From Desulfogranum marinum (lineage in GTDB: Bacteria > Desulfobacterota > Desulfobulbia > Desulfobulbales > Desulfobulbaceae): DNA of 40,446 nucleotides. The position numbers and the translations under genes were made by a program. The notes below the pieces were generated by a model. That model saw nothing but the letters and a program-made list of their open reading frames with translations, searched no databases and was not told the origin of the DNA. Location of the stretch: NCBI RefSeq assembly GCF_016918565.1, contig NZ_JAFFQD010000043.1, positions 1 to 40,446 on the forward strand, read 5' to 3'. This document shows, piece by piece, positions 33,850 to 40,446 of this stretch; position 1 is the stretch's first letter, and each line of letters starts with the position of its first letter.

Positions 33850-33885
33850 ACGGTCCTTTCCCATGGAAGAAAGAAGAAGGACCGT
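33850..33885. terminator. Convergent hairpin between the Lgt-like gene and pheA
   Basis: A 9-bp perfect stem ACGGTCCTT (33850-33858) / AAGGACCGT (33877-33885) lies 9 bases after the pheA stop and 85 bases after the Lgt-like stop. Neither side has a clean U-run, so it may work as a protective 3' hairpin or a weak bidirectional terminator. Confidence 0.5.
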
Positions 33886-33894
33886 TACCCTTGC

Positions 33895-34749
33895 TTAGGG
33901 ATCGATACTGTTTCGAAATGCATGCGAAGGGTATGTGCCAAGCATCAAGACCCGTTTTGCGAAAAAATTAAGCTCCTGAAATGCCAACTGCAATGATGCC
34001 TCATCAACGTGCCCTTCAACATCGGCATAGAATCGAGCCACATTGAAATGTTTATCAACATAACTCTCGAGTTTCACCATCTGCACCCCATTGGTTGCAA
34101 AACCGCCCAACGCTTTATACAGGGCTGCAGGGATATTACGTACTTCAAAGATAAAACTTGTCAGATACTTCTGATGACTCACTCGATCCGGAATTTTGGC
34201 CTCCGGGGCAAAAACTAGAAACCTTGTCGTATTATGGGCTGCGTCCTGAATGTCTTTTTCTAAAATATCAAGGCCGTAGATATCTGCTGCAAATTCCGAG
34301 CTTATGGCTCCCTGACTTTTATCATTCCACTTTTTAACATCTGCAGCGGCTTTCGCAGTGTCGGCGACCACGTGTTTACTCAAACCATGCTTATCGATAA
34401 AACGCTTACATTGAGGGATTGCATGCACATGGCTGTGCACGTCTGTTAAATCCTCCAGCTTTGCCCCAGGAATCCCCAGCAAGCAGTGCCGAATCAACTG
34501 GAAGTGTTCTCCTATTATATACAATTCGCCATTGGGGATAAGGTTATGCACATCAGCCACACGCCCTGCAAGGCTATTGTCAATGGGGATTATGGCAAGA
34601 TCCGCCTCACTGTTCCTGACAGCCCGGAAGGCCGCCTCAAAAGAGACGCATGGTACTGTTTTTAATTCTGGATATGCATGTTGACAGGCTAACTCAGAAT
34701 AAGCACCCGGCATTCCCTGGAAAGCAATCGTCTTGTACTCTTTATTCAT
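33895..34749 (-). CDS. pheA: Prephenate dehydratase with ACT domain
   Basis: 284 residues from ATG 34749; the GTG at 34758 is less likely. It converts prephenate to phenylpyruvate in phenylalanine synthesis. The catalytic domain shows IAFQGMPGAYSELAC, DLAIIPIDNSLAGRV and the active-site DAAHNTTRFLVF. The C-terminal ACT domain (SFIFEVRNIPAALYKALGGF, VQMVKLESYVDKHFNVARFY) binds phenylalanine for feedback; its ESY in place of ESR is the form seen in alphaproteobacterial-type enzymes. There is no chorismate mutase domain. It lies 90 bases downstream of trpS on the same strand and could share the trpS attenuator. Confidence 0.93.
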   Translation of the reverse strand: MNKEYKTIAFQGMPGAYSELACQHAYPELKTVPCVSFEAAFRAVRNSEADLAIIPIDNSLAGRVADVHNLIPNGELYIIGEHFQLIRHCLLGIPGAKLEDLTDVHSHVHAIPQCKRFIDKHGLSKHVVADTAKAAADVKKWNDKSQGAISSEFAADIYGLDILEKDIQDAAHNTTRFLVFAPEAKIPDRVSHQKYLTSFIFEVRNIPAALYKALGGFATNGVQMVKLESYVDKHFNVARFYADVEGHVDEASLQLAFQELNFFAKRVLMLGTYPSHAFRNSIDP

Positions 34750-34839
34750 TTTACACACCTACCCGAACTTCTCTGGGTCAATATCTTGCAGTTAGTCTGC
34801 AGTACGTTTTTTGGTTTGTGATTTTTTTTCACCTCTTCC

Positions 34840-35763
34840 TCAATATATCATACCCATCTTATTTTTCACCTGGGCCATGGTTTCAGATCCAATAGTTCGT
34901 ATCTTTTCTTGTCCTTTATCGAGTATTTCGCGAAGATACCCAGGCTCTTTTTCAAATTCAGCGCGCTGTTTTCGAATAGGGGTAAGAAACGCATTTATCC
35001 CATCAGCAAGAGCGGGCTTAAACGCCCCCATCCGCTCATCAGGCTGGATGCCAAAAAGCTCACCATAGGTAAACAGGGCATGGCCTTCGCCGGAATATGC
35101 TTTCTTAATCTTATGATTAACAGATTCTTCAGTATCGGAAAGGTTAATAACATTACCAAGAGATTTTGACATTTTGCTCTGCCCGTCAAGCCCTGGCAGT
35201 CTTGCAAACTTTGATATTTTACACTCCGGCACAGGAAAAACATCTCCAAACAGGGTATTAAATCGTCTGGCAATTTCTCGAGTTTGCTCTACATGGGGTA
35301 TCTGGTCTTCCCCCACAGGCACCAGGTTAGCCTTGGGTAGAAGAATATCAGCCGCTTGCGAAACCGGAAAAGACAGAAAGCCAAGATTCATATGTTCATA
35401 ATTGGTTCCAGCCTGATTCATTTCATCTTTCACCGTCGGATTCCGTTGTGCTCGGCCTACGCTGACTAAAAACATGAAGAGCATTGCCAGTTCCGATAAT
35501 TCCGGAATTTCACTTTGCACAAAAAAAGTGACTTTTTCAGGATCAAGACCAACAGAGAGGTTATCCAACAAGGCATGATATACATTGGTGCGAATCAATT
35601 TTCCTTTTTCATCGCTCAAGTGATCATACAACACCTGCATGTCCGCCAAAATAATACAGGTATCATAATCATCCTGGAGCTTGACTCGTGATTCCAACGA
35701 ACCGAAATAGTGACCAATATGCAGCTTGCCGGTTGTTCTGTCTCCGGTGAGTATTCTTTTCAT
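34840..35763 (-). CDS. trpS: Tryptophanyl-tRNA synthetase
   Basis: 307 residues, a class I aminoacyl-tRNA synthetase charging tRNA-Trp. The HIGH signature is in TGKLHIGHYFGSLES and KMSKS in DGQSKMSKSLGNVI. SVGRAQRNPTVKDEMNQAG and LLPKANLVPVGEDQIPHVEQ are typical TrpRS tracts that contact the amino acid. The ATG follows AAAGGAG at six bases. Upstream there is a terminator hairpin at 35796-35834 and a leader peptide with three Trp codons at 35896-35970, so expression is likely controlled by attenuation. The pheA gene downstream is possibly in the same transcript. Confidence 0.95.
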   Translation of the reverse strand: MKRILTGDRTTGKLHIGHYFGSLESRVKLQDDYDTCIILADMQVLYDHLSDEKGKLIRTNVYHALLDNLSVGLDPEKVTFFVQSEIPELSELAMLFMFLVSVGRAQRNPTVKDEMNQAGTNYEHMNLGFLSFPVSQAADILLPKANLVPVGEDQIPHVEQTREIARRFNTLFGDVFPVPECKISKFARLPGLDGQSKMSKSLGNVINLSDTEESVNHKIKKAYSGEGHALFTYGELFGIQPDERMGAFKPALADGINAFLTPIRKQRAEFEKEPGYLREILDKGQEKIRTIGSETMAQVKNKMGMIY

Positions 35764-35795
35764 TGCATCTCCTTTGCTTACGTAATTTTTTCAAT

Positions 35796-35834
35796 AAAAA
35801 AAAGGGCTGTCGGAAAAAATCCCGACAGCCCTTT
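35796..35834 (-). terminator. Attenuator terminator in the trpS leader
   Basis: A 13-bp perfect stem AAAGGGCTGTCGG (plus-strand 35801-35813) / CCGACAGCCCTTT (35822-35834). On the minus strand it runs into eight T's (35796-35803). It lies 32 bases upstream of the trpS ATG and downstream of the Trp-rich leader peptide. The upper stem can be disrupted by pairing of its upstream arm with 35848-35856. Confidence 0.85.
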
Positions 35835-35847
35835 AAAAAAGACGAAA

Positions 35848-35909
35848 CTGCCGGCATCTTCTGCCGACAGTGTATTTTATTCTACATTCAGAACATCATT
35901 CTGCTGGCA
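35848..35909 (-). promoter_or_regulatory. Alternative pairing segments of the trpS attenuator
   Basis: On the minus-strand RNA, three complementary blocks occur in order. Block 1 is UGCCAGCAG (plus 35901-35909), block 2 is CUGUCGGCA (35862-35870) and block 3 is UGCCGGCAG (35848-35856). Block 2 pairs with block 3 (9 bp with one G-U, loop GAAGA) or with block 1 (one mismatch). Block 3 can also pair with the CUGUCGG arm of the terminator. Block 1 overlaps the end of the leader peptide, so a ribosome finishing the peptide hides it, while one stalled at the Trp codons leaves it mostly free. Confidence 0.7.
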
Positions 35910-35970
35910 TAGTCATTAACATATGCCACCACCAACGTCTGTTTATTGTCTGGTTTGCTGCTCTCTTCAT
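35896..35970 (-). CDS. trpS leader peptide with three tandem Trp codons
   Basis: A 24-codon frame, too short for ordinary calling. It starts at ATG 35970 behind AAAGG and ends with TGA at 35896. It contains RRWWWH: three consecutive TGG codons at plus positions 35926-35934. No other function is needed for such a peptide; tandem Trp codons followed by alternative hairpins and an intrinsic terminator is the layout of the trp operon leader (ribosome-mediated attenuation). A perfect TTGACA -35 box (plus 36002-36007, reverse) lies upstream, with a weak -10 near 35979-35986; this would leave little untranslated leader. Confidence 0.8.
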   Translation of the reverse strand: MKRAANQTINRRWWWHMLMTMPAE

Positions 35971-36007
35971 GAACCTTTGTATAATGCACTCCAACAACTA
36001 ATGTCAA

Positions 36008-36317
36008 GCAAGATAGTAATCAATCACAGGCACCCCACGGAGCCTCCCCTTGCTCGCTTACCCCTTCGGAAGGTCACGCTCCCCACATATTCAGGTTTGC
36101 AAAGAGTCGCAAATCATTTTACTTCCAAGTTCTTCATGGGTATACTTCTAAATAATGTAACTACTCGAAATTAGGAAGTTACACTCGCATTCATCAATTT
36201 AATTTTTTCCTGCCGGGAGAGTGGCTTCGTTCAATCAGTCGTTTCACACCACTCGGCTACACTTCGTTCGGAGTCGTTGTAGTTCTCCGGTGAACTCCAC
36301 GCTAGCTATAAGAAAGT
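36008..36317. other. Intergenic region upstream of the trpS leader and the small membrane-protein gene
   Basis: No gene seen. It contains GC-rich blocks (36031-36085, with CCCCTTCGGAAGG) and an imperfect hairpin CTACA/TGTAG around 36263-36288 with CTTCGTTCGGAG inside. These look like degraded structured sequence. No family was recognised. Confidence 0.35.
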
Positions 36318-36974
36318 ATGGAAAATGTCATAAACCCTTTTAAAAGAGCAGGAATAGGGCTGCTTACAATCGGCTCACTTGATATTGGAGTAATGGTGTA
36401 TTGCATCATGAATAGGATAAGCTATTCCTCCAACTTTAATATCTTTGCTGTTATTGCAGGCATATTTCTCCTTAGAGGTGGGGTAAAAACTGCTCGAGTC
36501 ATTCGTTGGTTCTTTGCTTTTTTTATTTTTGGTTCCTTCGGAGTGATATTACTATTTCCTCTGCTGTTACCGCTCGACCTCTTGGCAACCCAATTTAAAT
36601 CAAACCCTGTCGGCGTACTCTTTTCTTACAGCATACCTGCTCTATATTTAGCCATTATAATATGGATCTATCTTGAGTTATCGACTACGTCTTCAAAGGA
36701 AATCTATAAAGCCAAAGGCTACAAAACAGGCCACCCAAAATCTGCATTCTATGCTTCTCTTGTTATGATTATCGTGGCCGTTGGTCTTTTTTATTTTCTT
36801 CTAGGTGGTGAGTCAGCCACAACGGCAAAAGAATTGGCAAAAAAACAACTGGGAGATGCATATACATACCATATCACCTCTATGGCTACTTCAGGGGCAA
36901 GCGGTACAGCAACTGTTACTGCCTACAACAAAGATGAAATAAAAAATATTAGAGTTCAGTGGCGAATAAAATAA
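36318..36974 (+). CDS. Small polytopic membrane protein of unknown function
   Basis: 218 residues. Five hydrophobic segments are visible (about 12-30, 40-55, 61-82, 98-120 and 142-162). A C-terminal soluble domain of about 55 residues follows (LAKKQLGDAYTYHITSMATS ... KDEIKNIRVQWRIK) that looks like a small beta domain facing the outside. It is more AT-rich than its neighbours. No recognised family; followed by a group II intron fragment, so the region has seen mobile DNA. Confidence 0.68.
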   Translation: MENVINPFKRAGIGLLTIGSLDIGVMVYCIMNRISYSSNFNIFAVIAGIFLLRGGVKTARVIRWFFAFFIFGSFGVILLFPLLLPLDLLATQFKSNPVGVLFSYSIPALYLAIIIWIYLELSTTSSKEIYKAKGYKTGHPKSAFYASLVMIIVAVGLFYFLLGGESATTAKELAKKQLGDAYTYHITSMATSGASGTATVTAYNKDEIKNIRVQWRIK

Positions 36975-37056
36975 ATGCTCACCAGTCTTTTACCACGCTC
37001 CCTACGGTTGCCGGAGATCTTCTAGTAATGTAAGCCTGCTGCATTGGAGAGATGGC

Positions 37057-37090
37057 GAGCCGTATGAAGCGAGAGTTTCAGGCACGACTC
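37057..37090 (+). mobile_element. Group II intron domain V relic
   Basis: The 34-base segment begins GAGCCGTATGAAGC, has a GAGA tetraloop and ends GTTTCAGGCACGACTC. This is the length and plan of group II intron domain V: an AGC catalytic triad at the start, a GNRA tetraloop and a two-base bulge. The distal stem GAAGC/GUUUC pairs; the basal stem has one C-A mismatch (GAGCCGU/ACGACUC), as expected of a decayed copy. No reverse transcriptase or other intron domains were found, so only the 3' end survives. Identified from memory of the domain V pattern. Confidence 0.6.
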
Positions 37091-37355
37091 TGTGTGCGAT
37101 TTGGATGATTATCTGTGTCAAACAAGCAAAAAAGATCAAAATACGATTATAAATATTCAGTTTTGATTTTTGTCTTCGCAACATTGTCAAAGCAGCAATG
37201 GCTGGAAATTGATGATTTAGAAGGCTGGTCATCTGATAAAATCGAAAACATTGAAGCCATTGTAAACATTGAGAGGTAAAACGCCTTCGCCGAATCGATT
37301 AACCGAGAGAATCTCTCTTTTTCAATACCATACAAGCCAAATGGAGGAAGGAACC

Positions 37356-37634
37356 ATGGGTAAAGAAACTGTTTTATTCAAGACCGAGGAAAAAATGTCC
37401 AGAAAAGCAGTAGCCAACCTAATGCGCCAGGTGGCAGATAAGCTTGATAATGGCAAAGTAAGGCTACAGAAGGGGAAGCAGGAAACGGTGACTCTAAAAA
37501 TACCTGATCAGGTAGAGCTAGAGATTAAAGCAGAAAAAGAAGTAGGTAAACGAAAAACCAAGAAGAAGCTGGAGATCGAAATCGAGTGGAATGTCGGCGA
37601 CAAGCAAGACAAGGATGTTTTCACATTAGGATAA
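37356..37634 (+). CDS. Amphi-Trp domain protein
   Basis: 92 residues from ATG 37356 behind AGGAAGG; the frame extends upstream to a TTG at 37269 without a site. The sequence SRKAVANLMRQVADKLDNGK followed by VTLKIPDQVELEIKAEKE and LEIEIEWNV is the pattern of the amphi-Trp domain, a short domain found in small bacterial and archaeal proteins, function unknown. It is highly charged and soluble. Stands alone, with an imperfect GC-rich hairpin (37686-37706) after it. Confidence 0.82.
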   Translation: MGKETVLFKTEEKMSRKAVANLMRQVADKLDNGKVRLQKGKQETVTLKIPDQVELEIKAEKEVGKRKTKKKLEIEIEWNVGDKQDKDVFTLG

Positions 37635-37685
37635 CTTCACTAGAAAGGCTGTATAGTACGAACAGCTACCCCAGCACTCTACAAG

Positions 37686-37706
37686 GGCCCGTTACCCCAG
37701 CGGGCC
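37686..37706 (+). terminator. Possible hairpin terminator of the amphi-Trp gene
   Basis: Stem GGCCCG (37686-37691) / CGGGCC (37701-37706) with a nine-base loop, 52 bases past the stop codon. No T-run follows, so it may be a Rho-assisted or stabilising hairpin rather than an intrinsic terminator. Confidence 0.35.
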
Positions 37707-37732
37707 TGCAAGCTCTATATAAAACTCCCCAC

Positions 37733-37985
37733 AGCCCGAATTTCTCATGAGTTTTTTGATTTTCAACTTAAGCTTTTGATATTTATAGAAAATACGGTAG
37801 CGCTAAAAAAAACAGACTGTTTTTTCGTCGATAATCAAAAAACTCACCCTCCGGGTCAGCGGATTTTTCCGCAGACTCTTTGTTGCAGGCCATTTGCGGT
37901 AGCTTACTATCGGAGTCTACGCTTACCTGCTGCGTGTCCTGCGCCTCGATCTGCGAAAAACTTCACTGATGAGAAATCCGGGCTA
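37733..37985 (+). repeat. Dispersed repeat, copy D (module 1 plus right module)
   Basis: 253 bases. Module 1 (37733-37858) starts CAGCCCGAATTTCTCATGA and has a perfect 14-bp inner stem TGAGTTTTTTGATT (37748-37761) / AATCAAAAAACTCA (37833-37846), with CCGGGT closing. The right module contains GCGGATTTTTCCGC, a 22-base segment (37907-37928) found inverted in copy C, and the right end TGATGAGAAATCCGGGCTA (37967-37985), identical to copy C. It lies between the amphi-Trp gene and the convergent antiporter gene. Confidence 0.82.
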
Positions 37986-38081
37986 GCATTTGTTTTCCTC
38001 CTATTCCTTCCTGTTTGCTGCTTAGCTTTCAGTTTTTTCATCTGGTAATAATAGAGACGAATCTGAACAAAACCATAGTCG

Positions 38082-40103
38082 TTAAGCCATGGCTTTCACT
38101 TCGTTCAATGGTTCTTCCGGCGGTGAGACGAGACATTTTTCCGACATTGGATTGACAAAACAGTGAAATTTATGCCGTGCCTGGGCAGAACCGATGATTG
38201 CCACCAGATCATGGTGCCGAAAACGAAAAGAGGGCTCAGGGTTGGTCTCTAACTTCTCATCTCGGATAATACCAACAACCGAGACACCTGTTATTTTTCG
38301 AATTTCGGCCTCAGCAATGCTTGCATCTATCAAAGGATTGTCGGTATCGAGCTCAACCCACTGGAGGTCAAATTGCTGTTCCGCCGCTCTCATTTGGCCA
38401 AGGGTTTTATACCCGTTTTCAGATGCAGCCGCGGTTGAAAGAAGCCGGCTGCGAAGATTTTCCGTGTGTCGTTGAATCTCCGGCACAGGAATGCGTAAAT
38501 AATACAGGACCTGCCTGATCATCTCCACGCCGGCTTCGAACTCAGGATGAACAAGGTCTGTTACATTCAGCTCCCTGAAAGCACTGAAAAAATCCGGATC
38601 AGAAATACGCGCGACCACTTTGATGGCACTGTTTACTTTTTGTGCATGGCTGATAATCGAACGGGCGACAACAATGCCGGGTGTAGTCACCACCAACAGA
38701 GAAGCCCGCTCTATAAATAATGCCTCCTGTACCACCTCATGGCTGCCGTCACCATAGATGATCGGGTAGTTGGCTGCTTTTGCCCTTTCGATACGAAATT
38801 GATCAAGCTCTACCAGCACAAAAGGGATACCCAGTCGCTGCAGCATTCCTGCAACCTGAAAACCAATACGCCCGCAGCCAACGATAACCACATGGTTGCG
38901 CAGTTCCGTTTCCGGAAAATTGACCGATTCGATCGGATCGTGTTTGAACCATTGTTTTTTAAGGCGGTAAAGTTTTGATGTCTGGGCTGATACAAATGGC
39001 GTCAGCAACATGGTCACAACTGCCAGGGTGAGGAATATGTTATAAAATTCAGAGGAAATGGAATCAGTGGAAACGCCTATCCTGGCGAGAACGAAAGAAA
39101 ATTCACCTACCTGAAACAATCCAAGACCAACGGCAAGCGGAATAACATTACGGTACCGAAATACCCAGGCAAGAAATGCAAAAATACATCCTTTGCCAAC
39201 ACTCACCACGATGACCAGCAGCAGTATGAGTGTAAAATGCTCAAGAAGAAAGTGTGGATCAAGGAGCATACCGACAGAGGCAAAAAAGAGCAGGCCAAAC
39301 AGGTCACGGAGAGGCACAATATCACTGAGAGCCTGATGACCATAATCTGATTCACTTAAAACCATGCCGGCAATAAAGGCGCCAAAGGCAAAGGACAAGC
39401 CGACAAGATAGGTAATATAGCCGACACCTAAGCCAATGGCGGTGATTGCTAAAATAAAGAGCTCACGAGAGCCTAGCCTGGCAATGGTCTTGAGCAAATA
39501 GGGCAGCAAACGAGTACCGAAAAAAAACATGGCCGCAAGGAATAGCGCTGCCTTGACGGCGGCGAGAGCAAGTATTTCCATCCCGGCAGCTGGATTATTT
39601 AACTGCGGTAAAAGAATCATCAATGGCACTACCGCTAAATCCTGAATAATGAGTATACCAATCATCACTTTGCTGGAAAGGGTTCCAAGCCAGCCCTGGT
39701 TCATCAGTGTCTTAAGAATGACCATGGTGGAAGAGAGAGAGATCAGCGAACCAAACCAGAGCGATATCTTCCAGTCCCACCCAAACATTCTGCCGACAGC
39801 CACCCCAAAGGCAATGGTACAAATGATCTGCAGCGGCGTACCTATAAGGGCAATATATTTAACCGGTTTCAGGTTTTTGAGAGAAAATTCCAGCCCAAGA
39901 GCAAAAAGCAGGAGAGCAACCCCTATCTCTGCCAGAAGCTCAATATCATGAATTTCAGTAATGGTCATGCCGCCGGTATACGGCCCGAGAATGACACCTG
40001 CTATGATATACCCGAGTATCAGGGGCTGGTGCAGCCGCTGCATGAGGAGACCGCAAAAAAAAGCAGTAAGGACAAGAATAATTATGTCTGTGGCTATTCC
40101 CAT
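38082..40103 (-). CDS. KefB-type monovalent cation:proton antiporter (CPA2) with TrkA domains
   Basis: 673 residues from ATG 40103 ([20 protein letters not shown]); the frame extends 42 codons upstream, but that extension is not hydrophobic or signal-like. Residues 1-385 form about 12 membrane helices of the CPA2 exchanger fold ([72 protein letters not shown]). A TrkA-N domain follows with the nucleotide-binding motif [20 protein letters not shown] and [12 protein letters not shown], and a TrkA-C domain at the end ([16 protein letters not shown] ... [13 protein letters not shown]). It exchanges potassium or sodium for protons at the inner membrane and is likely gated by nucleotides bound to the TrkA-N domain. 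It is monocistronic here. Confidence 0.92.
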   Translation of the reverse strand: MGIATDIIILVLTAFFCGLLMQRLHQPLILGYIIAGVILGPYTGGMTITEIHDIELLAEIGVALLLFALGLEFSLKNLKPVKYIALIGTPLQIICTIAFGVAVGRMFGWDWKISLWFGSLISLSSTMVILKTLMNQGWLGTLSSKVMIGILIIQDLAVVPLMILLPQLNNPAAGMEILALAAVKAALFLAAMFFFGTRLLPYLLKTIARLGSRELFILAITAIGLGVGYITYLVGLSFAFGAFIAGMVLSESDYGHQALSDIVPLRDLFGLLFFASVGMLLDPHFLLEHFTLILLLVIVVSVGKGCIFAFLAWVFRYRNVIPLAVGLGLFQVGEFSFVLARIGVSTDSISSEFYNIFLTLAVVTMLLTPFVSAQTSKLYRLKKQWFKHDPIESVNFPETELRNHVVIVGCGRIGFQVAGMLQRLGIPFVLVELDQFRIERAKAANYPIIYGDGSHEVVQEALFIERASLLVVTTPGIVVARSIISHAQKVNSAIKVVARISDPDFFSAFRELNVTDLVHPEFEAGVEMIRQVLYYLRIPVPEIQRHTENLRSRLLSTAAASENGYKTLGQMRAAEQQFDLQWVELDTDNPLIDASIAEAEIRKITGVSVVGIIRDEKLETNPEPSFRFRHHDLVAIIGSAQARHKFHCFVNPMSEKCLVSPPEEPLNEVKAMA

Positions 40104-40446
40104 GAAATAAACCTTAATAGAGATGGAAAACTGTAAAGGAAAAACTATTTTATCAGGTCTACAAGGATTTGGGTAAACATTACTCTGATCGAGTATTGAT
40201 AAACATGCTTTAGGTATACAGTTGTGCAAGCCGGCTCATTTTAATACTCAGTAACGAACAAACCTCAGCCAGCTGAAAAGCATTTCCTACCATAATGCGA
40301 AACAGGACGTCAATATTATAGGGAATCTCGAATAAATGGTTTATTCCCCAGCGTCTTTAATTATGCGATAAATATGGAAATCAGGGTCAATTCAACATTT
40401 AAATTTTCGTGTTTTTGGGGTTGCAGCGAACAACTCAATCGCCCTG
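40104..40446. other. AT-rich intergenic region at the window's end
   Basis: No gene or structured element seen. It should contain the promoter of the antiporter gene; nothing specific can be assigned. Confidence 0.4.

Noticed and set aside
33895-34749. Loss of feedback control in pheA because ESR reads ESY
   Set aside because: ESY with a following FYAD-EGH pattern is the form known in alphaproteobacterial-type prephenate dehydratases, so it is a subtype and not a defect.
34760-34790. Extra copy of the dispersed repeat (ACCCGAACTTCTC)
   Set aside because: Only about 13 bases resemble the box; no inner or outer stem partner is found nearby.
36263-36304. Integron attC site before the small membrane-protein gene
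   Set aside because: The hairpin-like sequence lacks the RYYYAAC/GTTRRRY core pair and no integrase is present.
1-40446. CRISPR array
   Set aside because: No set of short direct repeats with regular spacers was seen; the repeats found are dispersed and of hairpin type.

Overview
The window looks like a chromosomal segment of a Desulfobacterota bacterium, probably Desulfobulbales-like. The basis is the mosaic of gene types, the moderate GC content, the free use of GTG and TTG starts behind good Shine-Dalgarno sites, and the style of the sensor kinase, Liv transporter and orphan trpB. This placement is an inference from general familiarity; no rRNA or other taxonomic marker is present. No tRNA, rRNA, CRISPR array or complete insertion sequence was seen.

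Layout. 1-5.0 kb: a hybrid PAS histidine kinase, a monofunctional peptidoglycan transglycosylase, a fossil of a REP-associated tyrosine transposase and a secreted protein of unknown function. 5.3-17.1 kb: a long minus-strand run. Its upstream part (17.1 to 7.7 kb) is a tightly packed eight-gene operon: a secreted protein, a lipoprotein, a TPR/PEGA membrane protein, an FHA-like/PEGA/FGE-like membrane protein, a 73-residue exported protein, an ExbB/TolQ/MotA-like channel, and two VWA proteins. Each VWA protein starts with an ExbD/MotB-like membrane helix carrying an Asp. I read it as an uncharacterised proton-motive-force-driven envelope machine. Below it lie a metallophosphoesterase, a ParB-RAM fusion and a nitroreductase. 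17.7-22.4 kb: a complete branched-chain amino acid ABC transporter (livK-H-M-G-F). 22.4-25.8 kb: a YqaA-like membrane protein, a three-gene cassette of unknown proteins (one with a Gly/Cys-rich N-terminus and a Cys-His motif) and a TRIC-type channel. 25.9-29.1 kb: orphan trpB, a YigZ/IMPACT protein and a histone-deacetylase-like hydrolase. 29.3-33.8 kb: a three-gene operon of a 786-residue unknown, a phosphatidylserine decarboxylase and an Lgt-like membrane protein. 33.9-36.0 kb: pheA and trpS on the minus strand. 36.3-40.1 kb: a small membrane protein, a group II intron domain V relic, an amphi-Trp protein and a KefB-type antiporter.

The two strongest new observations are these. First, trpS is preceded by an unannotated 24-codon leader peptide with three tandem Trp codons, followed by alternative hairpins and a textbook intrinsic terminator, i.e. 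a ribosome-mediated attenuator. Second, there is a family of dispersed repeats (about 125 bp hairpin modules at 14.7, 17.1, 28.1 and 37.7 kb). Their outer box is conserved while the inner stem arms differ between copies yet still pair within each copy. Two copies carry an extra right-hand module with an inverted terminal sequence and share a 22-bp core in opposite orientations.

Start codons were re-chosen where a Shine-Dalgarno site or a translational overlap decides; several differ from the longest open frame. Functions are assigned from motifs read by eye, without database searches.
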